Below, piece after piece: positions 25,657-34,298 of a DNA stretch of 64,000 bases (position 1 is its first letter; every line of letters starts with the position of its first letter). Under the pieces are notes generated by a model. It was given only the letters and a program-made list of their open reading frames with translations. It made no database searches and had not been told where the DNA came from. This DNA comes from JAUXEH01 sp965533275 (GTDB lineage Bacteria; Acidobacteriota; Aminicenantia; Aminicenantales; Aminicenantaceae), in assembly GCA_965533275.1 (NCBI GenBank), contig CBESWG010000002.1:62001-126000 (forward strand), in the 5' to 3' direction. The position numbers and the translations under genes are program-made.

Positions 25657-27009
25657 CTATTTCTTGATCGGGATCGGGACCAGGCCGGTATCCAAGTTGA
25701 TGCGGCCATAACCGATATAATCATCCCGTCCGGGGTATTCTGATGAATTGACGTCGTCGGCGGTATAGCGGATGAGGTTCATGACGTCCTCGACCCCCAT
25801 CCAGGGCTTTATGCTCAGTATCAGCGCCGCCATACCGGCGACGTGCGGCGCTGCGAAAGAGGTGCCTGAGGCATAGACGTACGGGGGGTAGCCTGGGGGG
25901 GTGTCCCAGACCGGCGCCGTGGTAATGATCACCTCACCAGGCGCGGCCACATCGATCTCTGACCCGAAGTTGGACTCGGGGACATGCATGTCATCCATGT
26001 CCGTGGAGGCCACCGCCATCACATAGTTGTCATAGGCGGCGGGATAGAGGACCTCTCCGCCCTTGTTACCGCTCGAGGCGACCACCACGATTCCCCTTTG
26101 GAATGCATAACGGACTGCGGCCTCAAGGTCCGGATCATCGAAGGAGCCGCCCAAACTGAGGTTGATGACATGGGCGCCGTTGTCGGCCGCCCAGAGGATC
26201 CCCTCGATCACATCGGAGTAGCTCCCCTCGCCGTCCTCATTCATGGATTTGACCGGCAGGATCATGCAGTTCCAGGCCACACCCGCGATGCCTATCCCGT
26301 TGTTGGTCTCGGCGGCCGCGACCCCGGCCACAGCGGTACCATGCCAGAAGTCGTCCGTGGCGTCGTCGTCGCCGTTGACGATGTCCTTACCGGAGGAGTA
26401 CATCTTATTCACGAGATCTGGATGTGTGAGGTCCACGCCCGTGTCGATAACCGCGATAACAATACTGGAATCTCCTGTGGTCTCTTCCCATGCCGTGGTT
26501 GCGCGGATATCGGCGCTGGGAGTTCCACCCGGGCTGCCGGGAACGACTTGCCCGGTGTTCGAGAGCGCATACTGCTCCCGGAAATAGAGGTCATTCGGAG
26601 TGACGGCCACGCGCGCGATGTAGTCAGGCTTGGCATATTCCACCAATGAGTTCTGGTTCCAGACTTCCACCATTTCTTCCACTGACGAATCCTCGGGAAC
26701 CTGGACGCGGTATAGATCCACGACCGGGATCCTGTACGAAGCCTGGCTTCCATAGGCTTTAGCCACGGATTGGACGTTCCGGGTTGTGAGCAGTGGACTG
26801 AATTTGACAAGGATGTGGTCTTCGGCGTAGATCCGGGCCTCTCCCGCTGCCTTGTCCATGTGCCGTGAAAGAGTTCGGTCCGAGATACGCTGCGTCAGGT
26901 CGCCCCGGATGCGCTCACGGCTCTTCCGGACCTGCTGCGGCAGGGCCTGGAGGCTTATTACGGTGAAAAGGACTATCAGGATCAACACCAACCTGTGTTT
27001 TGTCGTCAT
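25657..27009 (-). CDS. Secreted subtilisin-like serine protease (S8)
   Basis: 450-residue exported S8 peptidase. ATG 27009 was chosen because AGGAGAACAAGC lies just upstream; an in-frame GTG 18 nt earlier lacks this. The signal peptide reads HRLVLILIVLFTVISLQALP. A propeptide (about residues 25-130) contains an I9-like segment with ILVKFSPLLTTRNV. The catalytic triad is Asp in AVIDTGVDLTHPD, His in DFWHGTAVAGVAA and Ser in ASGTSFAAPHVAGMAAL. NLSLGGSFDDPD and VASSGNKGG supply the oxyanion region. No C-terminal anchor is seen. It probably digests external proteins, feeding the peptide transporters elsewhere in the window. Confidence 0.93.
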   Translation of the reverse strand: MTTKHRLVLILIVLFTVISLQALPQQVRKSRERIRGDLTQRISDRTLSRHMDKAAGEARIYAEDHILVKFSPLLTTRNVQSVAKAYGSQASYRIPVVDLYRVQVPEDSSVEEMVEVWNQNSLVEYAKPDYIARVAVTPNDLYFREQYALSNTGQVVPGSPGGTPSADIRATTAWEETTGDSSIVIAVIDTGVDLTHPDLVNKMYSSGKDIVNGDDDATDDFWHGTAVAGVAAAETNNGIGIAGVAWNCMILPVKSMNEDGEGSYSDVIEGILWAADNGAHVINLSLGGSFDDPDLEAAVRYAFQRGIVVVASSGNKGGEVLYPAAYDNYVMAVASTDMDDMHVPESNFGSEIDVAAPGEVIITTAPVWDTPPGYPPYVYASGTSFAAPHVAGMAALILSIKPWMGVEDVMNLIRYTADDVNSSEYPGRDDYIGYGRINLDTGLVPIPIKK

Positions 27010-27036
27010 GCTTGTTCTCCTCTTCACAAAATTCGT

Positions 27037-27822
27037 CTAGAACACATAGGACAGGCCTGCCATCACACCCCAGTCCACGGAGCTCGAGTTTGGGATGATG
27101 GAAAGCTCCCCCCGGAGCCTCCAACCGTCAGCGGGCTCGTAGTCCAACCCCACCACTCCGTTGAATTTTCCCCGTGACTTGAAGGTTTTCTCCTGAGAAC
27201 CGGTGAGGTTCTGAATCTCCTCGTCGACTTTGAACCGCCCCCAGATCTCATCGTAGGCGAAGCGAAGATAGGGATAGAGAGTGGTATAGCGGATGTAGGT
27301 GAACTGCAGACCCGCGTGGATCCTCTGCCATTTTGGTTGTGTCGTCACTGAACTGTCCACTGTCAGTCCGGGGATCTCGAAGCTCTCCTCTTTCCCATTG
27401 TAAGAGACGTATTCACCACGCAGCCCGATCTCAAAATCGCCGGTTTCCACCAACATGGCGGCCAACTCCCCACCGAACAACCAGCCTCCTGTGTTGCCCT
27501 CGACAAGCTCGAGCGAGAGCGGCAGGTCCCTACAGAATACGGTGCCGTGGTTGGAAAGCGTGTAGCCAAGGATCCCGGCCAGGGAGATCCGCTGATTGAG
27601 TTCCAGGGCCAGCCGAAAGGTGAAGAGAGAGGATTTTAGGTGTGTAATGTCCTCGGCTTCATCCGATTTGTCCCAGGCGATGGCCCGCTTGAAGTATTCG
27701 AATCCGGCGGTAGGCCTCAAGCTCAGATCCTTGATAAGGCCCGTATCCTCTTGCCCGATGGCAGGCATTGCCAAGGCTACTAGCAGAACGATGAGGCTCA
27801 AAGCGATCCTGCATTTCTCCAT
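27037..27822 (-). CDS. Outer-membrane beta-barrel protein
   Basis: 261-residue exported protein not assignable to a named family. Residues 1-23 form a signal peptide ending AMPAIGQ. The rest alternates polar and apolar residues in short strands (FRLALELNQRISLAGILGYT, FGGELAAMLVETGDFEIGLR) with polar turns, and ends VMAGLSYVF with a terminal phenylalanine, as recognised by the BAM complex. I infer a 10-12-stranded barrel. AGGAGGACAAATAC precedes the ATG, an excellent ribosome site. It follows the BamD-like gene by 12 nt. Confidence 0.76.
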   Translation of the reverse strand: MEKCRIALSLIVLLVALAMPAIGQEDTGLIKDLSLRPTAGFEYFKRAIAWDKSDEAEDITHLKSSLFTFRLALELNQRISLAGILGYTLSNHGTVFCRDLPLSLELVEGNTGGWLFGGELAAMLVETGDFEIGLRGEYVSYNGKEESFEIPGLTVDSSVTTQPKWQRIHAGLQFTYIRYTTLYPYLRFAYDEIWGRFKVDEEIQNLTGSQEKTFKSRGKFNGVVGLDYEPADGWRLRGELSIIPNSSSVDWGVMAGLSYVF

Positions 27823-27834
27823 GTATTTGTCCTC

Positions 27835-28653
27835 CTAGTCCTTTGTGGTTGTTGATGTTGGCGTCATCATCTTTTTCTTTACCGGGATCTTCTCGATCTC
27901 CGACATTCTCTTCACAGCCAGGCCGGAGTATTTGCTATTGGGATAGTCCGAGATGAGCTTCTGAAAATAGGGAACACTCTGGTCGATCATATTCCCTTTG
28001 AAGTAGGCTTCCGCCAGGAAGAAGTACGCCCGGTCCATCTCGGAAAAATTGGGGAACTCTGTCAGGATCTCGGTCAGCCGGCTGACGGCCGCTTTGTAGG
28101 CGTTGCGCTTGTAATAGTGATAGGCGATTGTGAAGGAGTGCTGCGCCAGCCTCTCCTCACATGCCAAAACATTCTCCCGGGCCTGTTCCGCCTCTTCGCT
28201 GAAGGGATATTTGCTGATGACCTGCCTGAACTCGACCAGCGCCTGCTCGGTCTTGGACTGGTCTCTTCCCGCCTTCAGAGCTTTTTCGAAAAAAGAAAGA
28301 GCGATTCGGTACTGGGCATAGGCGGCCGAGGGGCTGTAGGGGAACAGCGAGATGAATTCGCGGTACTCCGAGGCGGCGATGATCATGCTGCCTTCATCCC
28401 CCTGTTTGAAGTACGAATCGGCGATGAGCAGCTTTGACCTCTGTGCGTAAAAACTACGCGGGAACGAATCGATGACCTGGCGGAGGTAGAGGCGCCCTTT
28501 TTCCGGATCCCTGTCGATCGACTGCTCGCCCAGTTCGAAGAGCTCCTGGTCCGACGTTGCATCCGGGTCGATCTCGACTTTCTTGCTGCCGCATCCCGCT
28601 CCGCTCGCGATCACGAGCAGGAGGCAGAGTGTATATATGCAGTATTTTCTCAT
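27835..28653 (-). CDS. BamD-like TPR lipoprotein (outer-membrane assembly)
   Basis: 272-residue lipoprotein of the BamD/YfiO type with tandem TPR-like repeats, likely part of the outer-membrane protein assembly machinery. ATG 28653 was chosen for the upstream AAGGACAGGACC and because it gives a compact signal peptide, MRKYCIYTLCLLLVIASGAG, followed by Cys. Repeat units include GRLYLRQVIDSFPRSFYAQR, YREFISLFPYSPSAAYAQYR and FRQVISKYPFSEEAEQAREN, with the P-x-S/F pattern characteristic of BamD. The C-terminal tail is Lys/Thr-rich. Earlier in-frame starts (28668, GTG 28692) lack ribosome sites. A barrel protein is encoded directly downstream. Confidence 0.84.
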   Translation of the reverse strand: MRKYCIYTLCLLLVIASGAGCGSKKVEIDPDATSDQELFELGEQSIDRDPEKGRLYLRQVIDSFPRSFYAQRSKLLIADSYFKQGDEGSMIIAASEYREFISLFPYSPSAAYAQYRIALSFFEKALKAGRDQSKTEQALVEFRQVISKYPFSEEAEQARENVLACEERLAQHSFTIAYHYYKRNAYKAAVSRLTEILTEFPNFSEMDRAYFFLAEAYFKGNMIDQSVPYFQKLISDYPNSKYSGLAVKRMSEIEKIPVKKKMMTPTSTTTKD

Positions 28654-28699
28654 GGTCCTGTCCTTCATTGTTGTTTGCCGTTCCGGGTGCACTCTTTTC

Positions 28700-29641
28700 C
28701 TAGGAGTACACGTTCCTTATCCACTTCCATTCCTCTTTCAGGCCCCCTTCCAGCGTAGTGTGGGGGGCGTAGCCGAGATCCTCGGCGGCCTTGCTGATAT
28801 CTGCAGCGGTATGCGGGACATCTCCCTTCTGCTGATTTTCCCAGTGAACCTGTACCTCGCGGTCTGTGATCTCTGAGAAGAGCGGAAAGAGCTCCTTCAG
28901 GATGCGGCGATGCCCCCCCCCCACATTATAAACCTCACCGGAAATGCCCTGGTCCAGGGCCGCGAGGTTGGCGTCGATGATGTCATCGATATAGGTAAAA
29001 TCGCGGGTTTGCTGTCCATCCCCAAATACGGTGATAGGCTCTCCGCGAAAGATCGCCCGGAAAAACTTGTGGAAGGCCATATCCGGCCGCTGTCCGGGGC
29101 CGTAGACCGTGAAAAACCGAAGAGAGACCGTGGGGACACCGTAATTGGCGGCGTAAAGTTGGCAGAGATGTTCGGCCGCCAATTTGCTCACGCCGTAGGG
29201 GGAATAGGGTCGTGTAGGGCTGGTTTCCCGCATGGGGAGTTCCGGACAGTCACCATAGACCGAGGAAGAGGAGGCGTACACGAATTTCTGGAGATCGGCC
29301 GCCTTGGCCGCTTCCAGCAACCGCTGCGTGGATTCGATGTTGTTCTGGGTGTAGATAGAAAAGCTCTGTCCCCAACTGGCGCGCACACCGGCCTGGGCTG
29401 CGAGGTGGAAGACTCCGTCGACCTGGTCCAGCAGCGCCGGCAGGTCGATCCGGTTGAGGTCTTCAGGCCGGAAGCTGAATCCCTCTCTTCCGATAAGCGG
29501 GGCGATGTTCGCCTCCTTGAGTTCACGGGCATAATAATCCGTGAAACAATCCACAGCCTGTACTGTGTGGCCGTCCTGCAGCAGCCTGCGGCAGAGGTGG
29601 GAGCCGATGAAGCCCGCTGCTCCGGTGACCAGGCATCTCAT
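28700..29641 (-). CDS. NAD-dependent nucleotide-sugar epimerase/dehydratase
   Basis: 313-residue extended SDR enzyme acting on a nucleotide sugar. The NAD-binding loop is VTGAAGFIGSHLCRRLL. HLAAQAGVRASWGQ and YASSSSVYG precede the catalytic Tyr-Lys pair in PYSPYGVSKLAAEHL. FFTVYGPGQRPDMAF and VFGDGQQTRDFTYIDD are typical of UDP-glucuronate/UDP-glucose 4-epimerase relatives. The exact substrate cannot be settled; a UDP-glucuronate 4-epimerase-like role is the best fit. A C10 tract (G10 on the coding strand) at 28913-28922 encodes part of VGGGHRR. The start overlaps the rpe stop by 4 nt (ATGA). Confidence 0.87.
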   Translation of the reverse strand: MRCLVTGAAGFIGSHLCRRLLQDGHTVQAVDCFTDYYARELKEANIAPLIGREGFSFRPEDLNRIDLPALLDQVDGVFHLAAQAGVRASWGQSFSIYTQNNIESTQRLLEAAKAADLQKFVYASSSSVYGDCPELPMRETSPTRPYSPYGVSKLAAEHLCQLYAANYGVPTVSLRFFTVYGPGQRPDMAFHKFFRAIFRGEPITVFGDGQQTRDFTYIDDIIDANLAALDQGISGEVYNVGGGHRRILKELFPLFSEITDREVQVHWENQQKGDVPHTAADISKAAEDLGYAPHTTLEGGLKEEWKWIRNVYS

Positions 29642-30309
29642 GCATCGTCCTTCAGTTTTTTCAATTCCCGTTTAATCCGGACCATCTCTGCGACGGGATC
29701 GGGGCTCTTAAAGATTCCCGATCCCATAACCAGCACGTCGGCTCCGTTGTTCACGAAGTCGTGCATGTTCTCGAATTTGACACCGCCGTCCACCTCGATC
29801 AGGGTCTCGAGTTTCTGGCCGGAGAGCCAGTTCCTCAACTGAGCGATCTTGGGCAGCGTAGACTCGATCAATTTCTGTCCCCCCCAACCAGGATTTACCG
29901 TCATAAGCAGGACAAAATCCAGTTCCCGGACGATCTCGTTCATGAGGTGGATCGGTGTGGCCGGATTCACGGCCAGCCCTGCTCTGCAACCCAATTCCTT
30001 GATGTGGGTCACGTCCTTATGAAGATGCGCGGTCGCTTCGATGTGAATAGAGATCCAATCGGCCCCCGCCTCCTGAAAACTGGGGACGAAATCCCTTGGG
30101 TTTTCCACCATGAGATGGACGTCTATGGGGAGCGAGGTCGAGGCGCGCAGGGCTGAGACAAGCTGGGGGCCGAAGGTCAGGTTGGGAACGAAGTGTCCGT
30201 CCATGATATCCACATGGACGACATCCGCTCCCGCCTCTTCCACCCACCGGACCGCTTCTGCGATCCTGGTAAAATCTGCTGATAAGATGGACGGAGCGAG
30301 CTGAACCAT
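29638..30309 (-). CDS. rpe: Ribulose-phosphate 3-epimerase
   Basis: Interconverts ribulose 5-phosphate and xylulose 5-phosphate in the pentose phosphate pathway; 223 residues, TIM barrel. Motifs: LAPSILSADFTRI at the N terminus, VHVDIMDGHFVPNLTFGP with metal and catalytic residues, DVHLMVENP, then HIEATAHLHKD, LMTVNPGWGGQKLI and EVDGGVKFEN. The ATG shares one base with the stop of the PASTA gene (TAATG), and the stop overlaps the epimerase start by 4 nt. Length and motifs are standard. Confidence 0.95.
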   Translation of the reverse strand: MVQLAPSILSADFTRIAEAVRWVEEAGADVVHVDIMDGHFVPNLTFGPQLVSALRASTSLPIDVHLMVENPRDFVPSFQEAGADWISIHIEATAHLHKDVTHIKELGCRAGLAVNPATPIHLMNEIVRELDFVLLMTVNPGWGGQKLIESTLPKIAQLRNWLSGQKLETLIEVDGGVKFENMHDFVNNGADVLVMGSGIFKSPDPVAEMVRIKRELKKLKDDA

Positions 30310-31022
30310 TATTTTGTGACCTCCAGGATGATGGTGTTTCCCTTTTTGATGATCTCACCCTGCCTGGGCGTCTGGTCGATGACGATTCCTGCCTCATAGC
30401 CCCGGTAGTAACGCCGGCGCACGGGCCCCAGCCTGAATCCCAGGTCTTCTAGCTGAATGCTCACCACAGCGATCCTTTTGCCCAAAAGGTCGGGCATAAG
30501 GAATTTCTGCTCTTCTTCCCCCTCACTGACGAGGAAGTTGATCTGGGTCTGGATGGGGACTTCGAGGTCTGCAAGCGGGTACTGTCCGAAGATGCGTCCT
30601 GCCGAATAGCGGCGGGAATGTACGTGAGTCACTGTCCCCGTCCTCAGCCCCGACTGGCTCAATGTCGGAAGGATCGCCTGCAGCGAGCGCCCGTGGAATC
30701 CCGGCACGGTGACCTTTTCTTTGCCCGCGCTGACGACCACACGGATTTCACTGTAGAGGGGCAGCTTGGTGTCGGGTGCGGGTGTCTGGCCGATGATCTG
30801 CCCTTTTTCGTAGCGTGTGTGCAGTTCGATCCCGCTCTGGATCAGGACGAGCTTCTGTTCCTGCAGCTCTGTGCGGGCGGCATCCATGGTCATGCCTGCC
30901 AGGTCCGGAACAGAGGCGACCTCACCGCTCTTGGTCACCCGAAAGGAGACCAGTGCGGTCAGAAAAAAGGCGTTGAGGAAAAGAAGGGAAAAGAGTAAAA
31001 GGCTATACAGCTTTTTCGGCAT
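30309..31022 (-). CDS. Membrane-anchored PASTA-domain protein
   Basis: 237-residue protein with an uncleaved N-terminal membrane helix (LYSLLLFSLLFLNAFFLTAL) and then three PASTA repeats in the periplasm: VPDLAGMTMDAARTELQEQK, VPGFHGRSLQAILPTLSQSG and MPDLLGKRIAVVSIQLEDLG. Each is followed by a Q-x-P-x-x-x-x-x-x turn. PASTA domains usually bind peptidoglycan fragments on serine/threonine kinases or penicillin-binding proteins, but neither domain is present here. Such stand-alone PASTA proteins next to rpe recur in some Gram-negative phyla (recollection). No ribosome site precedes the ATG. A possible TATGAT at 31033-31038 lies 10 nt away. Confidence 0.86.
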   Translation of the reverse strand: MPKKLYSLLLFSLLFLNAFFLTALVSFRVTKSGEVASVPDLAGMTMDAARTELQEQKLVLIQSGIELHTRYEKGQIIGQTPAPDTKLPLYSEIRVVVSAGKEKVTVPGFHGRSLQAILPTLSQSGLRTGTVTHVHSRRYSAGRIFGQYPLADLEVPIQTQINFLVSEGEEEQKFLMPDLLGKRIAVVSIQLEDLGFRLGPVRRRYYRGYEAGIVIDQTPRQGEIIKKGNTIILEVTK

Positions 31023-31113
31023 AATCTATGTCATCATAACCAGATATCGTTGGTTAAATCCATATTTATTAATACCACAGTTTTCAAACCAAGTAAACCG
31101 CGAAAGGATTGCC

Positions 31114-31142
31114 TTGGACGGGGGGGAGATTTGGACTATAAT
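31114..31142 (+). promoter_or_regulatory. Promoter of ltaE
   Basis: TTGGAC (31114-31119), a 17-bp spacer, and perfect TATAAT (31137-31142). The predicted start point is 31149, which is itself the A of an in-frame ATG. Confidence 0.75.
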
Positions 31143-31181
31143 GACGAAATGAAAGAAAACCCCAAAGAGGAGATCGCAAAT

Positions 31182-32213
<1,032 letters not shown>

Positions 32214-32231
32214 AGGTTTCCCCTCCGATCC

Positions 32232-34247
32232 CTAATCGGCGAGGGCCTCTGCCACCAGCTGGGCGATGTCCTTGACCTGGATCTGGGCCTGGTCCTTGTC
32301 TTTGAGCCCGTCTTGCAGCATGGTCTGGCAGAATGGGCAGGACGTGACCGCGATGTCGGGGGAAGCCGAGACGACTTCCTCCGTGCGCATGTGATTGATC
32401 CGCTGTCCGAGAGATTCTTCAGTCCACATCAAACCGCCCCCGGCCCCGCAGCAGAAGCTGTGTTCCCGACATCGAGGCAGTTCCTTAAAGGTTGCGCCGT
32501 CTATCCGGCTCAGGATCTCGCGGGGCTCCCGGATGATCCCGTTGTGCCGCCCCAGGTAGCAGGAATCATGGTAGGTCAGAGAGATGTCGCCGCCCGAGTT
32601 GAGATGGATCCTGCCCTCGCGCAAGAGCTCGGCGATGAGCTGTGTGTGGTGGATGATCTCGATCCGGCCGAAGGACTCCTTGGCTTCCGCCGGCAGATCC
32701 GGGAGGAGTGGCAGCAGGGCCGGGTATTCGTTTTTAAACGTGTTATACCCATGGGGGCAGGCCGTGAGGATCCGCTGGACCTTGGCCTCATGAAAGGCCA
32801 GGATGTTCTCTGCGGCCTGCATCTGATAGAGGTACTCGTTGCCCAAGCGGCGGGCCGAATCTCCACAGCACTTTTCCGCGGCCCCAAGGATGGCGAAGTC
32901 GATGCCGGCCTTCTGCAGGATGTTGACCAGGGAGCGTGAGATCTTCTTCCCCTCCTCGTCGAACGATCCCGCGCATCCGACCCAGAAAAGGTAATCGGCA
33001 CGCACGGACTCACTGAGGAGTTTGACCTCCAGGCCCTCTGTCCAGGCCGCGCGATCTGAGAATCCGATCCCCCAGGGATTGCTGTTGGTCTCCATGTTGC
33101 GGAAAAAGGCATTAAGCTCCCCGGGGAATTTGCTTTCCATCAACACCTGTCCCTGTCGGGCCCCCACGATCTTGGGGATGTGCTCGATCTCCACCGGGCA
33201 TACATGCATGCAGGCGCCGCAGGTCGTGCAGGTCCAGATCTCGTCCGGAGTGAAAACCACGTCCATCAGGGCTGCCAGCCCCTCACGGTCTCCACTCAGG
33301 TATCTGGCTCGATCTTTCAGGAGGTGAGCCTTCAGGTTGAAGATGATCATCTTGGGAGAGAGAGGCTTGTCGCTGGCAAAGGCGGGGCAGGCGTCCTGAC
33401 AGCGTCCGCACTCCATGCAGGCAAAGGTATCGAGAAGATCTTTCCAGGTGTAGTCGAGTCCCTTCTCGATCCCGAACACCTCGGAATTCTCGATGTCCAG
33501 GGCGGGCAGCTCACCCATGGGGGTTTCCCGGTTGACGAGCAGGTTGAAGGAACCGGCAAACATATGGAAATACTTGGAGTGAGGAACATAGACGATGAAA
33601 CCGAAGACGAGCAGGATGTGCAGCCACCAGGCTATGTGAAAGTGCTGCGTGATCGTGGCTGCCGAGAGTCCACCGGTCAGGCTCTTGGCCAGGTGTCCTC
33701 CCAGGAATGCCAGGCGCTCCGATCCGGGATGGTGGGCGATGGCAAACATCTCGAAATACAGGTAGCTGACTGTCACCAGGGTTAGGGCGACATAGATGAT
33801 GAGCGAGTCCATCGCGGTTGTGGCATAGGCTTTGGGGCGGATGATGAAACGCCGGAAGGCGAAAAACGCAACGCCGACCGGGACCAGGATCGCGAAGACG
33901 TTTACCATCAGGGAGAAGAGCAGGCCCAAACCCGAATCTCCGAACAGGTAAAATCCCGGGAAGAATCCCTCCAACGTGTGATTGAGGGTCATGGTATCGA
34001 AGGTCAGGGCACCGTAGAAAATGAAGACATGCATGAATCCGGAGAACACCCGCTCATTCTTCAGTGTGCATCGCTGAAGCAGGATCTTGGACAGGGCGGA
34101 GGCCATTCTCCTTCCCAGGTTCCGGAACCTCTGGTCGGGCTGCCCGGATCTGATGATCCGGATGCGTTGGACCACCGGAACCATGAATCCAAAAATAGTG
34201 GCGAGAATGATGAGGGTGAAGATTCCCTTTCCTAGTGGAGTCAGCAT
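32232..34247 (-). CDS. Membrane heterodisulfide-reductase-like FeS oxidoreductase (ETF:quinone type)
   Basis: 671-residue inner-membrane electron-transfer protein. Residues 1-240 form about five helices of the NarI-like cytochrome b type. Two 4Fe-4S sites follow (CMECGRCQDACPAF and CTTCGACMHVCPVE). Two CCG domains come next, each with CC...CxxC ligands: WVGCAGSFD with AEKCCGDSARR and TACPHGYNTF, then DSCYLGRHNG with SFCCGAGGG and SCPFCQTM. This architecture matches the proposed ETF:(methyl)menaquinone oxidoreductases and HdrD/GlcF relatives that pass electrons from acyl-CoA dehydrogenases to quinone. No ETF genes are adjacent, so the electron donor is inferred. Confidence 0.9.
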   Translation of the reverse strand: MLTPLGKGIFTLIILATIFGFMVPVVQRIRIIRSGQPDQRFRNLGRRMASALSKILLQRCTLKNERVFSGFMHVFIFYGALTFDTMTLNHTLEGFFPGFYLFGDSGLGLLFSLMVNVFAILVPVGVAFFAFRRFIIRPKAYATTAMDSLIIYVALTLVTVSYLYFEMFAIAHHPGSERLAFLGGHLAKSLTGGLSAATITQHFHIAWWLHILLVFGFIVYVPHSKYFHMFAGSFNLLVNRETPMGELPALDIENSEVFGIEKGLDYTWKDLLDTFACMECGRCQDACPAFASDKPLSPKMIIFNLKAHLLKDRARYLSGDREGLAALMDVVFTPDEIWTCTTCGACMHVCPVEIEHIPKIVGARQGQVLMESKFPGELNAFFRNMETNSNPWGIGFSDRAAWTEGLEVKLLSESVRADYLFWVGCAGSFDEEGKKISRSLVNILQKAGIDFAILGAAEKCCGDSARRLGNEYLYQMQAAENILAFHEAKVQRILTACPHGYNTFKNEYPALLPLLPDLPAEAKESFGRIEIIHHTQLIAELLREGRIHLNSGGDISLTYHDSCYLGRHNGIIREPREILSRIDGATFKELPRCREHSFCCGAGGGLMWTEESLGQRINHMRTEEVVSASPDIAVTSCPFCQTMLQDGLKDKDQAQIQVKDIAQLVAEALAD

Positions 34248-34298
34248 GGTCTCTCCTTTCTTCTTCTATATAAGTCGGCCGCCGGCAGGACCAGTGCC

